DNA of 64,000 bases from NCBI RefSeq assembly GCF_905220365.1, contig NC_061153.1, positions 12,736,114-12,800,113 on the forward strand, in the 5' to 3' direction. The DNA comes from Vanessa cardui (Eukaryota; Arthropoda; Insecta; Lepidoptera; Nymphalidae). The notes beneath the pieces were generated by a model that searched no databases, was not told the DNA's origin, and saw nothing but the letters and a program-made list of their open reading frames with translations. Below, in pieces: positions 20,891 through 32,013 of the stretch (position 1 is its first letter; each line of letters opens with the position of its first letter). A program made the translations under genes and the position numbers.

Positions 20891-22227
20891 TCAGCCCGTT
20901 TTTGTCCACTGCTGGACATAGGCCTCTCCCAGTGCACGCCACTGTGGTCTTTCTTCGGCTACTCGCATCCAGCTCCTGCCTGCCGCCTTGCGTATATCGT
21001 CACTCCACCGTGCCTGAGGACGTCCTACACTACGTTTGCGGAGACGCGGTCTCCACTCTAGAACACGTTTTCCCCAACGGTTGTCGGTTCTACGACAAAT
21101 GTGACCAGCCCACTGCCACTTCAGCTTACTAATCCGGTGGGCTATGTCGATGACTTTGGTTCTTTGACGGATCACCTCATTTCTGATGCGATCCCTCAAA
21201 GAAACGCCGAGCATAGCCCTTTCCATAGCATGCTGAGCGACTTTTAGCTGGTGGACCAGCCTTGTCGTGAGTGTCCACGTTTCGGCTCCGTATGTCATGA
21301 CGGGTAGGACGCACTGATTGAAGACTTTCGTCTTAAGGCACTGTGGGATCGACGATGTTAAGATTCGACGTAACTTCCCAAACGCTGCCCAACCCAGCTG
21401 AATTCTTCTATTCACCTCGTCCTCAAGGTTGTTACTACCTAATCGCAGAGTCTGCCCGAGGTACACACATTTTTTAACAACTTCGAGGACGGTACCGTGT
21501 ATCGTAGTCGGTTCCGGTAGAACATGTTCATTGAACATGACCTTGGTTTTATCCAAGTTCATCCGTAGGCCGATACGCATAGAAGAATCAGCCAGCTCGT
21601 TCAGCATTTGTTCTAGGTCCTGCAGCGTTTCTGCCACGATGACGATGTCGTCTGCGAATCTCAAGTGAGAGATGTATTCGCCATTTATGTTAATGCCACG
21701 TCCTTTCCAGTTCAGCGTCTTGAACATATTCTCCATTGCATTAGTGAACAATTTGGGGGAAATAACGTCCCCTTGTCTCACTCCTCGATGCAATGGTATG
21801 GGATTTGTTTGCTGATTCTGTACTCGGACGGACATGGTGGCAGCTTCGTAGAGACATCTCATCACTTGGATGTATCACCAATCAACTTGGCAACGCTGCA
21901 GGGACTCCAGAACAGCCCAGATTTCAACCGAGTCAAAGGCCTTCTCATAGTCCACGAATGCAAGACACAGGGGCCGATTATACTCATGGGACTTCTGTAT
22001 AATCTGCCGCACTGTATGGATGTGGTCTATGGTGCCGTATCCGGTCCGAAACCCGGCCTGCTCCGGGGGGTTGGAATTCGTCGAATCTTCGCGCAAGACT
22101 CTCCAGGGGCTTTTCCATTTTTAAGCTGTCCAAGAGCAGTCTCGATTTCGCCAATACTGACTTCAGGTAGGTCTTCGGAGAAATGGCGTGTTAATGTAGC
22201 TCTAGGATCCTCATTTTCGGGATCAGG
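20891..22227 (-). pseudogene. RTE reverse transcriptase, internally deleted
   Basis: The RT start in 22227-22097 (LPEVSIGEIETALGQLKNGK) jumps from GKAPGES directly to PPEQAGFRTGYGTIDH, a loss of roughly 60 residues. The palm LAFVDYEKAFDSVE (about 21960) is followed by a frameshift near 21870, then GVRQGDVISPKLFT and catalytic RFADDIVIVAE (about 21640-21670). The long C-terminal region reads YGAETWTLT and WAGHICRRTDNRWGKR. That C-terminal signature, together with ending in QQWTKTG before the TGA tail, is characteristic of insect RTE elements. Confidence 0.9.
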
Positions 22228-23500
22228 TCAAGATGCATGCGATGCGTATAACCGACCGTAGAAGTCCTCTACTTCCGAAAGTACTGCCGGCTTAGAAGAA
22301 ACGACTTCTTCACTTGCTGTGGTCAACTTCGGGTGGCTCCTTCCAAGAGATTGTACGAACACCTTAGACCCCCGATTCTGCTCAATAGCTCTTTCTATTG
22401 CAAGAGTATTGGAGCACCCGAGGTCGTGTTGTACGCGCCTGCTGATCTCTTGGTTTAATTGCCGTTTCTCTGACGAAGTGACAGGTGGGTTTTCACGTCG
22501 TTTCTTCATGAGCCCCAAAGTCTCTTCCGAAAGGTTGGACTTCCTGCCCTTACGCTGCATGCCACAATATCTCGTGCCTTCTTCCCTGAGAATTCGAACT
22601 ACATTTTCGAGGTTCTGGTTTACGTCAGTTGTGGTTTCCACAGCAGCGAATCGGTTCTCCAGGATAGACTGGAATGTTTCAGATCCCGCAATGGTTTGAA
22701 GCAGCTTTGGTCGGAGCGTGGACTTCATCAGACGGGCGCGCTCGGCCTTAAAATTGATATTCAGAGAGCCTCGGAGGAGTCGGTGATCACTACCGGTATT
22801 GAACCTATTAATCACTGAGACGTCTCTGAATATATGCCTCTTGTCCGTCATTATGAAGTCGATCTCATTTTTTGTCATAGTGTCAAGGCTTTGCCACGTC
22901 CACTTCCTTTGCGGCTGCTTCTTGAAGAAGGAGTTCATCAAGAAGAGCCCCTCCCGTTCGAGGAAGTTTACAAGCATTTGCCCCCTATGATTCCTGCTTC
23001 CAAATCCATGGGGTCCTACTACCGATTCGCTGCAGTTCTGTACTCCCACTTTAGCGTTAAAGTCCCCCATGACAACGTTGTAGTGGGTTTTCGTGGTGAA
23101 GTGGAGGGTCCTCGATATGTCATCGAATAATTTTTCCACTTCATCGTCCCAGTGTGTCGAGGTCGGTGCGTACGCTTGCACCACCTTGAGGCTGTACCTC
23201 TCGGTGAGCTTTATAATGAGGTACGCTACCCTGTTCGACACACTGGAGATTTCCACAACGTTGTCAACTAGGGACTTATTTAATAGAAACCCAACGCCAC
23301 CTTGGGATTGTTGGTCACCCTCTCGGAAGTACATTAGGTGGCCCGATTCGAGGGTTACGGTGTCCTCTCCCTCTCTACGGACTTCTCATAGCTCTAATAT
23401 GTGCCATCTAATTTTCCGAAAGTTCTACCTCAAGTTGCGCTAGATGCGAGTCAAGCCGTAGCGTGCGTCCGTTGTACGTCGCAAGGGTCAGTCGGTTGTG
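22228..23500 (-). pseudogene. RTE apurinic-type endonuclease
   Basis: The minus frame from 23334 opens MYFREGDQQSQGGVGF. VVMGDFNAKVG (about 23060), KNEIDFIMTDKRH and GSDHRLLRG supply the EEP endonuclease motifs (Asp/Asn, then Asp-His). Upstream, 23335-23500 still encodes the N-terminal motif (LATYNGRTLRLDSHLAQLE) but with a stop and a frameshift. The Lys/Arg-rich linker leads to the RT. The enzyme nicks target DNA to prime reverse transcription. The defects are at the N-terminus and in the downstream RT. Confidence 0.88.
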
Positions 23501-23559
23501 GTGGCCTCCCGTAATAATATATAATCAAAAAACTGATAGACCCTGCTTTTTACCGAATA

Positions 23560-24890
23560 GCCGCCGACTACGAAAGCAGCCGAACTCCTGGAAGACTACT
23601 TTGGTGCGTCCTATCCCTAAAAAGGCCTTCGATAGCGTATGGCACAAAGCACTTCTTTTGAAGCTCCCTTCCTACGGGCTTCCCGGGAAATTATGCAATT
23701 GGATCACCAGCTTTTTGGCAGATCGGAACATTAAAGTCCGTATATATGGTGCATGCTCTGATTTAAAATTCGTTAATGCTGGTGTTGCACAAGGCTGCGT
23801 TCTATCACCCACTCGGTTGCTTCTGAATATCAGTGACTTGTTGCAAATCTGTAACATTCACTGCTATGCAGACGACATTACTGTAGTCACCTCATACACC
23901 GGCCGGGCTAATATTTCTCGGGAAAACGTCGAAGACAACCGGAACAAACTTGTGTCTGAAATCAAGTCTTCCTTAAATAAAGTCTCGAACTGGGGCCAGC
24001 TAAACTTAGTCCATATATGATTGCTATTTTGCTATTAAAATATTTGATGGCGGGGAAGTACTCTCCCTAAGTAGTCCCTTAGGCTCATTTAGTAGTTTCA
24101 GACCCCCCGGCTAAAATTAGTCCAATTCAACCCAAGAAAGAGGCAAGTTTGCGCGTTAGCCGCTAAAAAATTACCATTTCTCGTATCTCCACCACAGATC
24201 CAGCTAGTGTCGGAATACTTGACGTGGATATTTCGAGCCTCGTTCAGTTCCGCGGTCAATTGGAACGCAAAGTCAAATTGACATCAAAAAAGCTCGGTGT
24301 GCTCAGCAAGCCAAGACAGTATTTCACGCCAGTCCATCGCTTAAAACTATACAAGACTCAAATTGAACCCCACATGGAATATTGCTCACACCTCTGGGCG
24401 AGTGCTCTCCAGTACCAGCTCCTTGCATTTGTCCGTATCCAACGCAGAGCGGCTTGAATTATCGACGATCAAGCCTTTTTCGACCTGCTTGATCCTTTGG
24501 CTTTGCGTAAAGATGCTCCCGAATATTTCACGGAAAATGTTCGGTGTACAGACGTACTACGCCGGAGTACAGACGCCGGCATGGCGATCCCGGCCCCCCA
24601 CATTCAGAAGGAGGCGGCCGAGAGCGACAGAGGCGTTAATGAGCCTCGGGCCGATGTGCACAAAATGCTGCCCGAAACTACATCAACCGACCAGGATGAG
24701 GCCTAGATACTTCATTACACAACCGCTCTATTGAAACATCTTTCGCCGACGCTTTTTCCGAACCGACACGACTTTCAAAAAAGAGCGTACTCCTTCCTTA
24801 AAAGTCGGTAACGCACCTGCAAGCCCCGCAGATGTCCATGGGCGGTGGTAACCACTTTCCATCAGATGAGCCTCGTGCTCGTTTGCCCCC
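23560..24890 (+). pseudogene. LINE RT of a separate family (AFDSVWH type), 5' truncated
   Basis: The frame begins in RT fingers (TTLVRPIPKK) and jumps to KAFDSVWHKALLLKL, so a central finger segment is deleted. GVAQGCVLSPTRLLL and catalytic CYADDITVV (about 23863-23889) follow. A 96-base insertion (24014-24109) interrupts just after SNWGQLNL. The palm/thumb then continues (KKLGVLSKPRQYF, EPHMEYCSHLWAS) to about 24480. The decayed C-terminal/3' region to about 24890 includes gtccatgggcggtggt. It resembles R1/Jockey-group elements common in moths. The exact clade is not resolved. Confidence 0.8.
24014..24109. mobile_element. 96-base insertion flanked by a 15-bp duplication
   Basis: The host RT sequence gctaaacttagtcca (23999-24013) is repeated as gctaaaattagtcca (24110-24124), with one mismatch. 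The 96 bases between are foreign to the RT. This is the signature of a very short retroposed or transposed insert. It has no recognisable ends or coding sequence. Confidence 0.6.
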
Positions 24891-25071
24891 TATAACACAA
24901 AATAAGTCGTCGGTTGTCTTTTAAGTAAATGTTAAATACATTTTAAAATAAAATTATAATTTTAATATGTTTATGCTTATTTTACTGTTGCCGCCTGTTG
25001 CTTTTTTCCTGGAGCACGAATATTTATTTATAAGATGAAGCAAGAAATTTTTGTAATTCATACAAAAATAT
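24891..25071. other. Spacer, nothing recognised
   Basis: AT-rich sequence lies between two truncated LINEs. I find no gene, RNA or repeat termini. Confidence 0.4.
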
Positions 25072-26552
25072 CACTTCCAACGCGGTTGGTAATGACAACA
25101 TTAGTCGGGATATGTTAATACCTGTCCTTGACTCTTTAAACCCTGTTATTACTCACATTATAAACTTTTCCTTTGAATCCAATACCTTTCCAACTGTTTG
25201 GAAGTTAGCACACGTGATTCCTTTACCTAAAATATCAAATCCCTCGTCATTTTCACAATTTCGTCCCATCTCTATTTTGCCTATCCTATCAAAAATCCTT
25301 GAAGACGTTGTACGTAAGCAAATGTCAGAATTCCTAACACATAATCATCTCCTTAGTCCTTTTCAATCCGGTTTCCGTTCCGGTCACAGTACTTCCACCG
25401 CACTGCTTAAAGTCGCTGTAGACATTCGCTTTGCTATGGACAAAAGAGAGTTTACTATTCTCATTTTGCTCGATTTTAGCAATGCCTTTAATTCAGTCGA
25501 CTTTGATGTATTGCTTGGTATCCTTCGCTCACTTAACTTTGCTCAGCCTGTGATTGATTGGTTCCAATCTTATCTTAGTGATCGTCGGCAGATGGTAAAG
25601 TCTGATGAGGCTTCCTCGGACTGGGCTGATCTCTCTGCTGGCGTTCCCGCAAGGCGGCGTACTTTCTCCTCTTCTGTTTTCAATCTTCATTAATGAAATT
25701 ACCAAAGTTATTTCTTCTCACTACCATCTCTATGCAGACGATTTACAACTTTATAGACACGCCACCTTATCAAATCTGTGTTCGACCATACATGATATCA
25801 ATTATGATCTTGCAAAAATTAAGAACTGGGCTGCATCCTTTGGGCTTCTTGTTCATCCCTTGAAGTCGAAGGCATTGATAATAGTTACCGGACAGTTACG
25901 TAGCAAGATTAATTGGGATATTGTACCATCAGTTGTCTATGATGGAACTCAAATTGGATATAGTGACCAAGCTTGTAATCTGGGAGCTCAGGTTAACGAA
26001 GTCAGTAAACGTGTCCATTTCTCTCTGCATTCTCTAAAACGTTTGCAGAACTTCCTTCCTTTCAAAACAAAAATTTTACTTGCACAATCTTTTCTTCTTC
26101 CAATCCTGGACTACGCTGATGTTTGCTATCTTGATGCGAATGATGAGCTGCTTGACAAACTAGATAAACTTCAAAATTTGTGCATTCGTTTCATTTATGG
26201 TCTGCGCAAATTTGATCACATTTCTCAATATCGACGTCAGTTAAAATGGCTTCCTATCCGACTTCGCCGGAGCTTGCATATTTTATCGCTTCTTTTTAAA
26301 ATATTAAAACATGGTAGCCCTGATTACCTACATGAGCGTTTTCTGTTCTGTCCTGCTCGTGAAAGACCAGTACGCGCATGTGTGGCGTCGAAAACTCTTG
26401 AGGTACCATTTTTTAATACTACTTCCTATGGTAACTCGTTTTCCGTTGTTGCTGCTCGCCTATGGAACTCTCTTCCAGATAATATTTTCTATAATAATGT
26501 TACAATAAGTACGTTTAAAATCAGAGTCAAGCAATACTTTCTTTCCACTTAA
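25072..26552 (+). pseudogene. Family A LINE RT (5' truncated, frameshifted)
   Basis: The reading starts at NAVGNDNISRDMLIPVLDSL, covers RT fingers (QFRPISILPILSKILE) and palm (LLDFSNAFNSVDFDVLL), and reaches SAGVP. An extra C near 25648 shifts the frame. The next frame gives QGGVLSPLLFSIFINE and catalytic YADDLQLYR (about 25730-25760). About ten residues are missing after CNLG near 25983. The C-terminal region (LPILDYADVCYLDANDELL) ends at the stop 26550-26552. The protein is closer to the copies at 56186-57586 than to 11323-13327, so family A has at least two subfamilies here. Confidence 0.85.
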
Positions 26553-26579
26553 GTTTAATTTATTTTATATGTATGTATG

Positions 26580-26628
<49 letters not shown>

Positions 26629-26920
26629 ATCTATGTATGTTGAATGTATATATATATATATATAGGTATATATTAATGTATTTATTTGTATTTAGTGTGT
26701 AATATATTAATTTATCGTTAAGTCTACTTGAATTTTATAATATAAAACTAATTGATATTGTACCTACACCATAAATCTGTACTACAAATAATTCCACTAG
26801 TTTCAGGGTTTCTGGAAGAGATCTCTTGTTAGAGATAAGTTATCCCTATGTACACATTTGTCATTTAAATAATTCTCCGTATACTCTGTTGGTATATAAA
26901 TAAATAAGTAAATAAGTAAA
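26553..26920 (+). other. 3' UTR of family A LINE with TA repeats
   Basis: The region holds (TA)n at 26584-26624 and 26648-26665, the stem-loop 26821-26836, and a tail of ataaataaataagtaaa ending near 26920. It contains no coding sequence. Confidence 0.7.
26821..26836 (+). other. 3' UTR stem-loop of family A LINE (copy 2)
   Basis: The stem ATCTCT pairs with AGAGAT around TGTT. It is preceded by GGAAGAG and followed by AAG. Compared with copy 1 the fourth stem base changed from G to T and its partner from C to A, so pairing is kept. Confidence 0.7.
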
Positions 26921-26942
26921 AATATACAGGGTTATTGGTAAC

Positions 26943-27049
26943 TGTGTGTGTGTGTGTGCGTGTGCGTGTGCGTGTGCGTGTGCGTGTGCGTTTGCGTGTG
27001 CGTTGCGTGTGCGTGTGCGCGTGCGCATGTGCGTGGGTGTGTGTGTGTG
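26943..27049. repeat. GTGTGC/TG microsatellite
   Basis: A (TG)n run grades into repeats of the hexamer gtgtgc and then back to TG. It directly follows the LINE tail. The open frames across it are low-complexity artefacts. Confidence 0.9.
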
Positions 27050-27439
27050 AGAATACGCATGTACGCTATTACGTGTGACATTTTCATGTGTACATGGCTA
27101 ATTGCATATCTTTTTGTTCTTCATTGTTTTACTTGTTTTTATCCTGCAAGTTTAGAGGTGTGACTTTTTTATTGGATTCAACTATTGTGTTGCAGTGTGT
27201 AGTTTTGATGTGTTAAATTTAGTGTTAAAGTATTTTCGTAGGTTTGTAATTTCGTTATTGTGCATCTTTATTATGTCTATAATACCTCCCCCCCTCACTT
27301 CTTGGCAAAGTCTGTCTTTGTACGCAAGCTCTTGGTTTTCTGTTTTCTGTCATGTAGTGTCCTCGTCTCAGTCTTCAGCCCATGACAGCGCCATATTCAA
27401 CATAACACATCATGTTCCTTCCAATGTGCTAAAATCTAT
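27050..27439. other. Spacer or 5' UTR of the following LINE
   Basis: There is no convincing gene. A 90-codon open frame (27195-27467) has no recognisable motif. The sequence precedes the SGNH-type ORF1 and could be the element's 5' UTR. Confidence 0.35.
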
Positions 27440-27489
27440 AGTGATGGTAATAAGGGATGGATGGTAGTAAGGGACAATCAGTATCAAAT

Positions 27490-27960
27490 TATTGTATGCC
27501 GGGTGGAAGTTATTCCCATATTATGAACAGTATTTTGAATAGTACTCATTGTCCCAATACTACACTAATTATATTAGTTGGGATAAGGGGAAATGTGAAC
27601 AAATAAATTCTTGAAAATTATTATTCTAAATTATCAAATTTAAATGTGGATAGAATATAAATGTTCACATTTCCTTATATTAAAGATGTGCTACAGGAAA
27701 ATTCTATTAGATTTAAATTAAATTATATGTTACATATCATGTCAAATACTTATTATGTAACAAAAAACGATATGTAATAAAATAAAACTAATTGACATTA
27801 ATAACATAATTAATAATAATAATAATTCTTGTTTATTGACATGTGATAGGTTTAACCTAACTTATTTTTATAAGAGACGGATAGCCAGTTTGCTATCATA
27901 TTTTATTATTACAAGATCAACCAATTGTTTGGTTGACCAGACAACTGCTTCTATTGAGCA
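27490..27960 (+). pseudogene. Family B LINE ORF1, SGNH-hydrolase-like
   Basis: Broken frames read NYCMPGGSYSHIMNSILN, TTLIILVGIRGNVNK and FTFPYIKDVLQENSIRFK. They match the first copy at 9950-10330 position by position. The Gly-rich strand followed by a GxRGN loop fits the block that in SGNH hydrolases carries the oxyanion residues. Stops occur after GNVNK and in the next segment. The function in LINEs is unproven. An esterase-like ORF1 may help RNA-protein assembly. Confidence 0.5.
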
Positions 27961-28053
27961 GTATTTTTATATTATATTCCAAAATATAAGGTTTTAAGTT
28001 ATTATTATTATTATTATTATATAACATGTTCCAAGTAATTTAAATTAAATTCT

Positions 28054-28582
28054 ATGACAATAGAGGTAGTCTCTGGCAACGATAATAACTATACTTGTGA
28101 AAAATTAGTCATTAAAGAAGCCAATAAAAATAATAAGAAAATAGTTAACAATACAACTGTAAATCTGGTGCACCAAAATATTCAAGGAATGTTAGGGAAA
28201 GACTTAGAAATTGAATTATTTTTTACCTGTAATGGCATTGATATTTTGTGTTTAACTGAGCATTGGCTTCAAAATTTTCAGGTTATGTTTAACTTTAGTG
28301 GGCACCAGATTGCTAGTCTGTTCAGTAGAAATAAAGCTATACGTGGTGGCTCTTTAATACTTATAAGTAAAAATATTAAATTTAAAGAACGTAAAGATAT
28401 TGTGAGCCTTTCTATTGAGCAAACTATTGAAATAGCCTGTGCAGAGCTTGAGAGTGTCATTCTTGTATGCATATACAGGCCCCCTAGTGGATTATATGAA
28501 TTATTTGAAAATACATATGTTGGACAATGTTTTATCGAAATTATCTGGATCTAATAAAAAAATTATAGTTTGCGGAGATATT
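28054..28582 (+). pseudogene. Family B LINE ORF2, endonuclease first half
   Basis: The ATG at 28054 opens MTIEVVSGNDNN. VNLVHQNIQGMLGKDLEIE gives the Asn motif of the EEP fold, LCLTEHWL the Glu motif, and VCIYRPPSG the third strand. A frameshift near 28500 leads to KKIIVCGDIN, the catalytic GD-N box, at 28558-28582. There the nested LINE begins. The join to 29639 is exact (GDIN then INLLHNS). Confidence 0.8.
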
Positions 28583-29638
28583 AATCAAAATCAAAATCAA
28601 AGTAAACTTTATTTAAGTGGGCTTTTACAAGCACTTTTGAATGGTCATTTAACAATTAAGTCAAGCTACCACCGGTTCGGAAAGTAGATTCTACCGAGAA
28701 GAACCGGCAAGAAACTCAGTAGTTACTCTTTTTCAACATTTAAAAAAATATAGTCATGTTAGTTAATTTTGAAGTTAATACAATTATTAAATTAATATAT
28801 CCTGCCTGGAAGTCAACAGGTATTAATTCCACGCTTTTTTATCATCTACAAAATCTTGTATCGAATAATACGCCTTTTTCACCAATGTATTTTTTATAAA
28901 CAATTTGAATTTACGAGACGGCAAAGTTAAAAATGTCTGTGGAATTTTATTATAGAAATGGATACCTAGCCCCAAGAAAGATTTATTGACTTTGCGGAGT
29001 CGGAAACTTGGCGTTATAAACTTATCCTTACTTACATCAAGCGGGCCACCGCTTAAAGATTTATTATAATTTTGCTTTCTAACATTGGGTAGGGTAAAAA
29101 CTACACATTTTGTTTTTTGAGTATTCAAAACCAAATTATTTACATTAAACCAATCTTGTATCTGTGATAAGGCACCGTTCACATCGTCATAGTCAGTTTT
29201 TTTCCTGTCAACCTTAAAAATCAGTGAAGTATCGTCAGCAAGCAATACTATATCACAAATACCTTTAACAAAGAAAGGAAGGTCATTTATATATACTAGG
29301 AATAGAAAGGGACCCAAAATTGAACCTTGTGGAACACCCATTTTTAGCGTAGATCCAGTAGACTTTATTCCATTAATGAAAACTTGCTGAATTCTTTGAC
29401 TTAAGTATGAAGCAATGAGATCAAGAGCCCTACCTTTAACGCCGTAATATTTGAGCTGATAAAGAAGCGTCTCGTGTTCTACACAATCAAATGCTTTAGA
29501 TAAATCACAGAATACTCAAATAGCATTCTGTGATTTCTCCCAAGCATCGTAAATATGCTTAAGAAGCGCAATTCCCGCATCAGTTGTTGATCGACCTCTT
29601 GTAAAACCAAATTGCTCACTATGAAAAATTTTATTGCA
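28583..29638 (-). mobile_element. Nested family B LINE copy, 5' truncated
   Basis: The minus-strand insert runs from the RT palm (FHSEQFGFTRGRSTTDAG, about 29620) to a 3' UTR and a tttgattttgatttt-type tail at 28583-28600. The 29341-28823 frame shows GVPQGSILGPFLFL and LLADDTSLI, then a deletion, then the C-terminal region. The excised target reads attaat|ataaat, with only aat as a possible duplication. The 3' UTR carries the same CCGGTTC/GAACCGG hairpin as the host LINE, so donor and target belong to one family. Confidence 0.8.
28672..28707 (-). other. 3' UTR hairpin of family B LINE (nested copy)
   Basis: CCGGTTC (28672-28678) pairs with GAACCGG (28701-28707). An inner gtaga/tctac stem lies at 28684-28694. 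The same outer stem occurs at 32133-32173 with a different interior. Confidence 0.65.
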
Positions 29639-32013
29639 ATATAAATTTATTGCATAATTCAACCACAAGTATTAGATTCAGATCATTGTTAAGTTCATAT
29701 AATCTGGTAAATCTGTTCTTAGAACCAACTAGAATAACAGATTCCACAGCAACTTGCATAGATAATATATTTGCTACCTATATTCCACAAGACAAAATTA
29801 TTATTCATAACTTAAGTTCAGATCATTGTGAACAACAAGCATTATTTAATTTTCAGGTTAAAAAAGTAAGTACTTCTAAAAAGATAATGTCTGTTCCTTT
29901 GACCACAAGTCGTGTTGAGAAGTTTAGAAGTAATATTATGGCTAATCTTCCTCATCTATCTTTTAGTGACAATCCCAATGTCTTGTATAACAATTTATTC
30001 AAATTAATTAGAAACAATTTTAAATCCATATTCACTTCTAAAACAGTTCATACAAAAAACTTTTTAAAATTCAATGATTGGGCGACTATTGGAATTCATA
30101 AAAGTAGACAACGAATGTATGAGCTTTTCAATGAAAGGACGTACAATCATAGTGCCACTTTTGCCAATTATGTAAGTAACTATTCAAAATTATTTAAAAA
30201 AGTGTGCTTTTTGGCAAAATCTTTAACTATAAAAATAAAATTAAGAATACACATGACAAGATAAAAATGACCTGGAAAATTATTAATTGTGAAACTGGTA
30301 GAGTTGGCAGTTGCAACTCCAAATTGAGCCTGAATTATAATAGTAAAGTAGTAAATAGTCAAAAGGAAGTTGCTACAGTTTTTGAAAAATTTTTTTGCAG
30401 ACATACCAGTTTTGACGACTAAGTTACTTATTTCTTCTCCTGATGTTGCCGAGTCATTGATGAAAGAAAATGTAAGAGCTTGCAAATCTAACTCTAATTT
30501 TACCCTTGTAAACCCCAACGACATAATACGCGCCTTTAAGTCACTAGACATCAAGAAAACGGCTGATTTATGGGGTATTTCTCTAAAGGTGATAAATTCG
30601 ATTATTGATGTGATTGCACCTTACCTTGCTTTAATTTTAATAGTTGTGTCCAACGTGGTATATTTCCTGACCTGATGAAACATAGTAAAGTTATTCCAAT
30701 GTTTAAATCTGGTAGTTCTTCAGACCCCAACAACTATAGGCCAATTTCAATTCTACCTACCCTGAGCAAAATATTTGAGAAAATAATTCTAAATCAATTA
30801 TTAGAACACTTTAACAAACATAATCTGCTTCATAGTAAACAATTTGGCTTCACGAGGGGTCGCTCGACTACAGACGCTGGTATCGAGCTAATAAAGAATA
30901 TCTATGAAGCCTGGGAAGAGTCACGGGATGCCTTAGGGATTTTCTGTGACTTATCCAAAGCCTTTGATTGTGTTCAACATGAGACTCTGGTCAGGAAACT
31001 TTATCATTATGGAATTAGAGAATATGCGTTCGACCTTCTGACTTCTTATCTTAACAATAGAATTCAGAGGGTTGACGTTAAAGGAAAAAGGTCTCCTGGG
31101 GTCTCAGTTGGTATGGGGGTCCCTCAGGGATCAATTCTTGGACCTTTTCTGTTTCTCACATATATAAATGACTTGCCCTTTCTTGTTGGGAACAAACATG
31201 ATATAGTATTGTTTGCTGATGACACCTCCTAAGTTTTTAAAATTAATAGAAAACAGGTACAGAACGACGACGTAAACAACGCTATAGCTGATATAGTACA
31301 TTGGTTTAGCGTAAACAATCTTCGACTAAATAATAATAAAACTAAAATTGTTAAACTTAGTACACCAAATGTACAAAATGTAAAACCCGATGTACCCAAG
31401 AACGGGGAATCGATGGATCCAATTGATTCTGCTGAGTTTCTTGGCCTCATTGTTGATGCCAAGTTGCAATGGGGCCCCCATATTAACGGATTGGCGAGTA
31501 GACTGAGTTCTGAGGCATTCGCGGTCAAAAAAATTAGATTGTGTACCGATGTTGATACGGTTCGCTTAGTATATTTCAGTTACTTTCATAGTATAATGTC
31601 ATACGGTATTGTGCTGTGGGGCAATTCAGCCGCTATCCATACCATATTTGTGCTACAGAAGAGGGCTATTCGCGCATTCTATAACCTAGGAGCTAAAGAA
31701 TCGTTAAGGAATAAATTTAAAGAAATCAAGATATTGGCTGTTGCTTCTCAATATATATTCTGTAATGTTATGTATGTACGAAAAAATATTAATGATTTCA
31801 TGAGAAAATGTGATACTCATAACAAGGAACAAACACAAACTTGTTACTCCTGTTACTCGACTGCATACAGTCAGTAACTCCTTTGTGGGGCAATGTATAC
31901 GGTTTTACAACAGGATCCCAGAAAGCGTTCAAAATGCCTCTGTTGCCAAATTTAAAAAAATATTAAGGAACGCTTGTGTGCATAAGGTTATTATACAATT
32001 AACGAGTTTATGA
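29639..32013 (+). pseudogene. Family B LINE ORF2, endonuclease end and RT
   Basis: The frame continues the endonuclease (NLVNLFLEPTRITDS, CIDNIFATY, NLSSDHCEQQALF with the catalytic DH). A linker is broken near 30250 and 30420. RT fingers start at about 30440 and pass through NNYRPISILPTLSKIFEK and GIFCDLSKAFDCVQHETL. GVPQGSILGPFLFL (about 31118-31160) and FADDTS follow. A stop (31230-31232) sits right after the catalytic residues, and the rest continues in phase or after one frameshift (SAEFLGLIVDAKLQWGPHI, then SFVGQCIRFYNRIPESVQ) to 32013. Confidence 0.85.

Larger units (their letters stand above)
20880..23500 (-). mobile_element. RTE-clade LINE, 3' end with TGATGA tail
   Basis: The minus-strand element runs from the endonuclease (about 23500) to the RT end (20891) and finishes in a TGATGATGA tail at 20880-20892. 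Short simple-repeat tails are typical of RTE LINEs. It is more GC-rich than its neighbours. One deletion removes part of the RT fingers and two or more frameshifts are present. Confidence 0.85.

Noticed and set aside
22799..23443. Plus-strand frames over the RTE endonuclease
   Set aside because: They are shadows of the well-supported minus-strand endonuclease frame.
27195..27467. Small host gene (90 codons)
   Set aside because: No motif, no conserved copy and no gene structure was seen. It lies just before a LINE ORF1.
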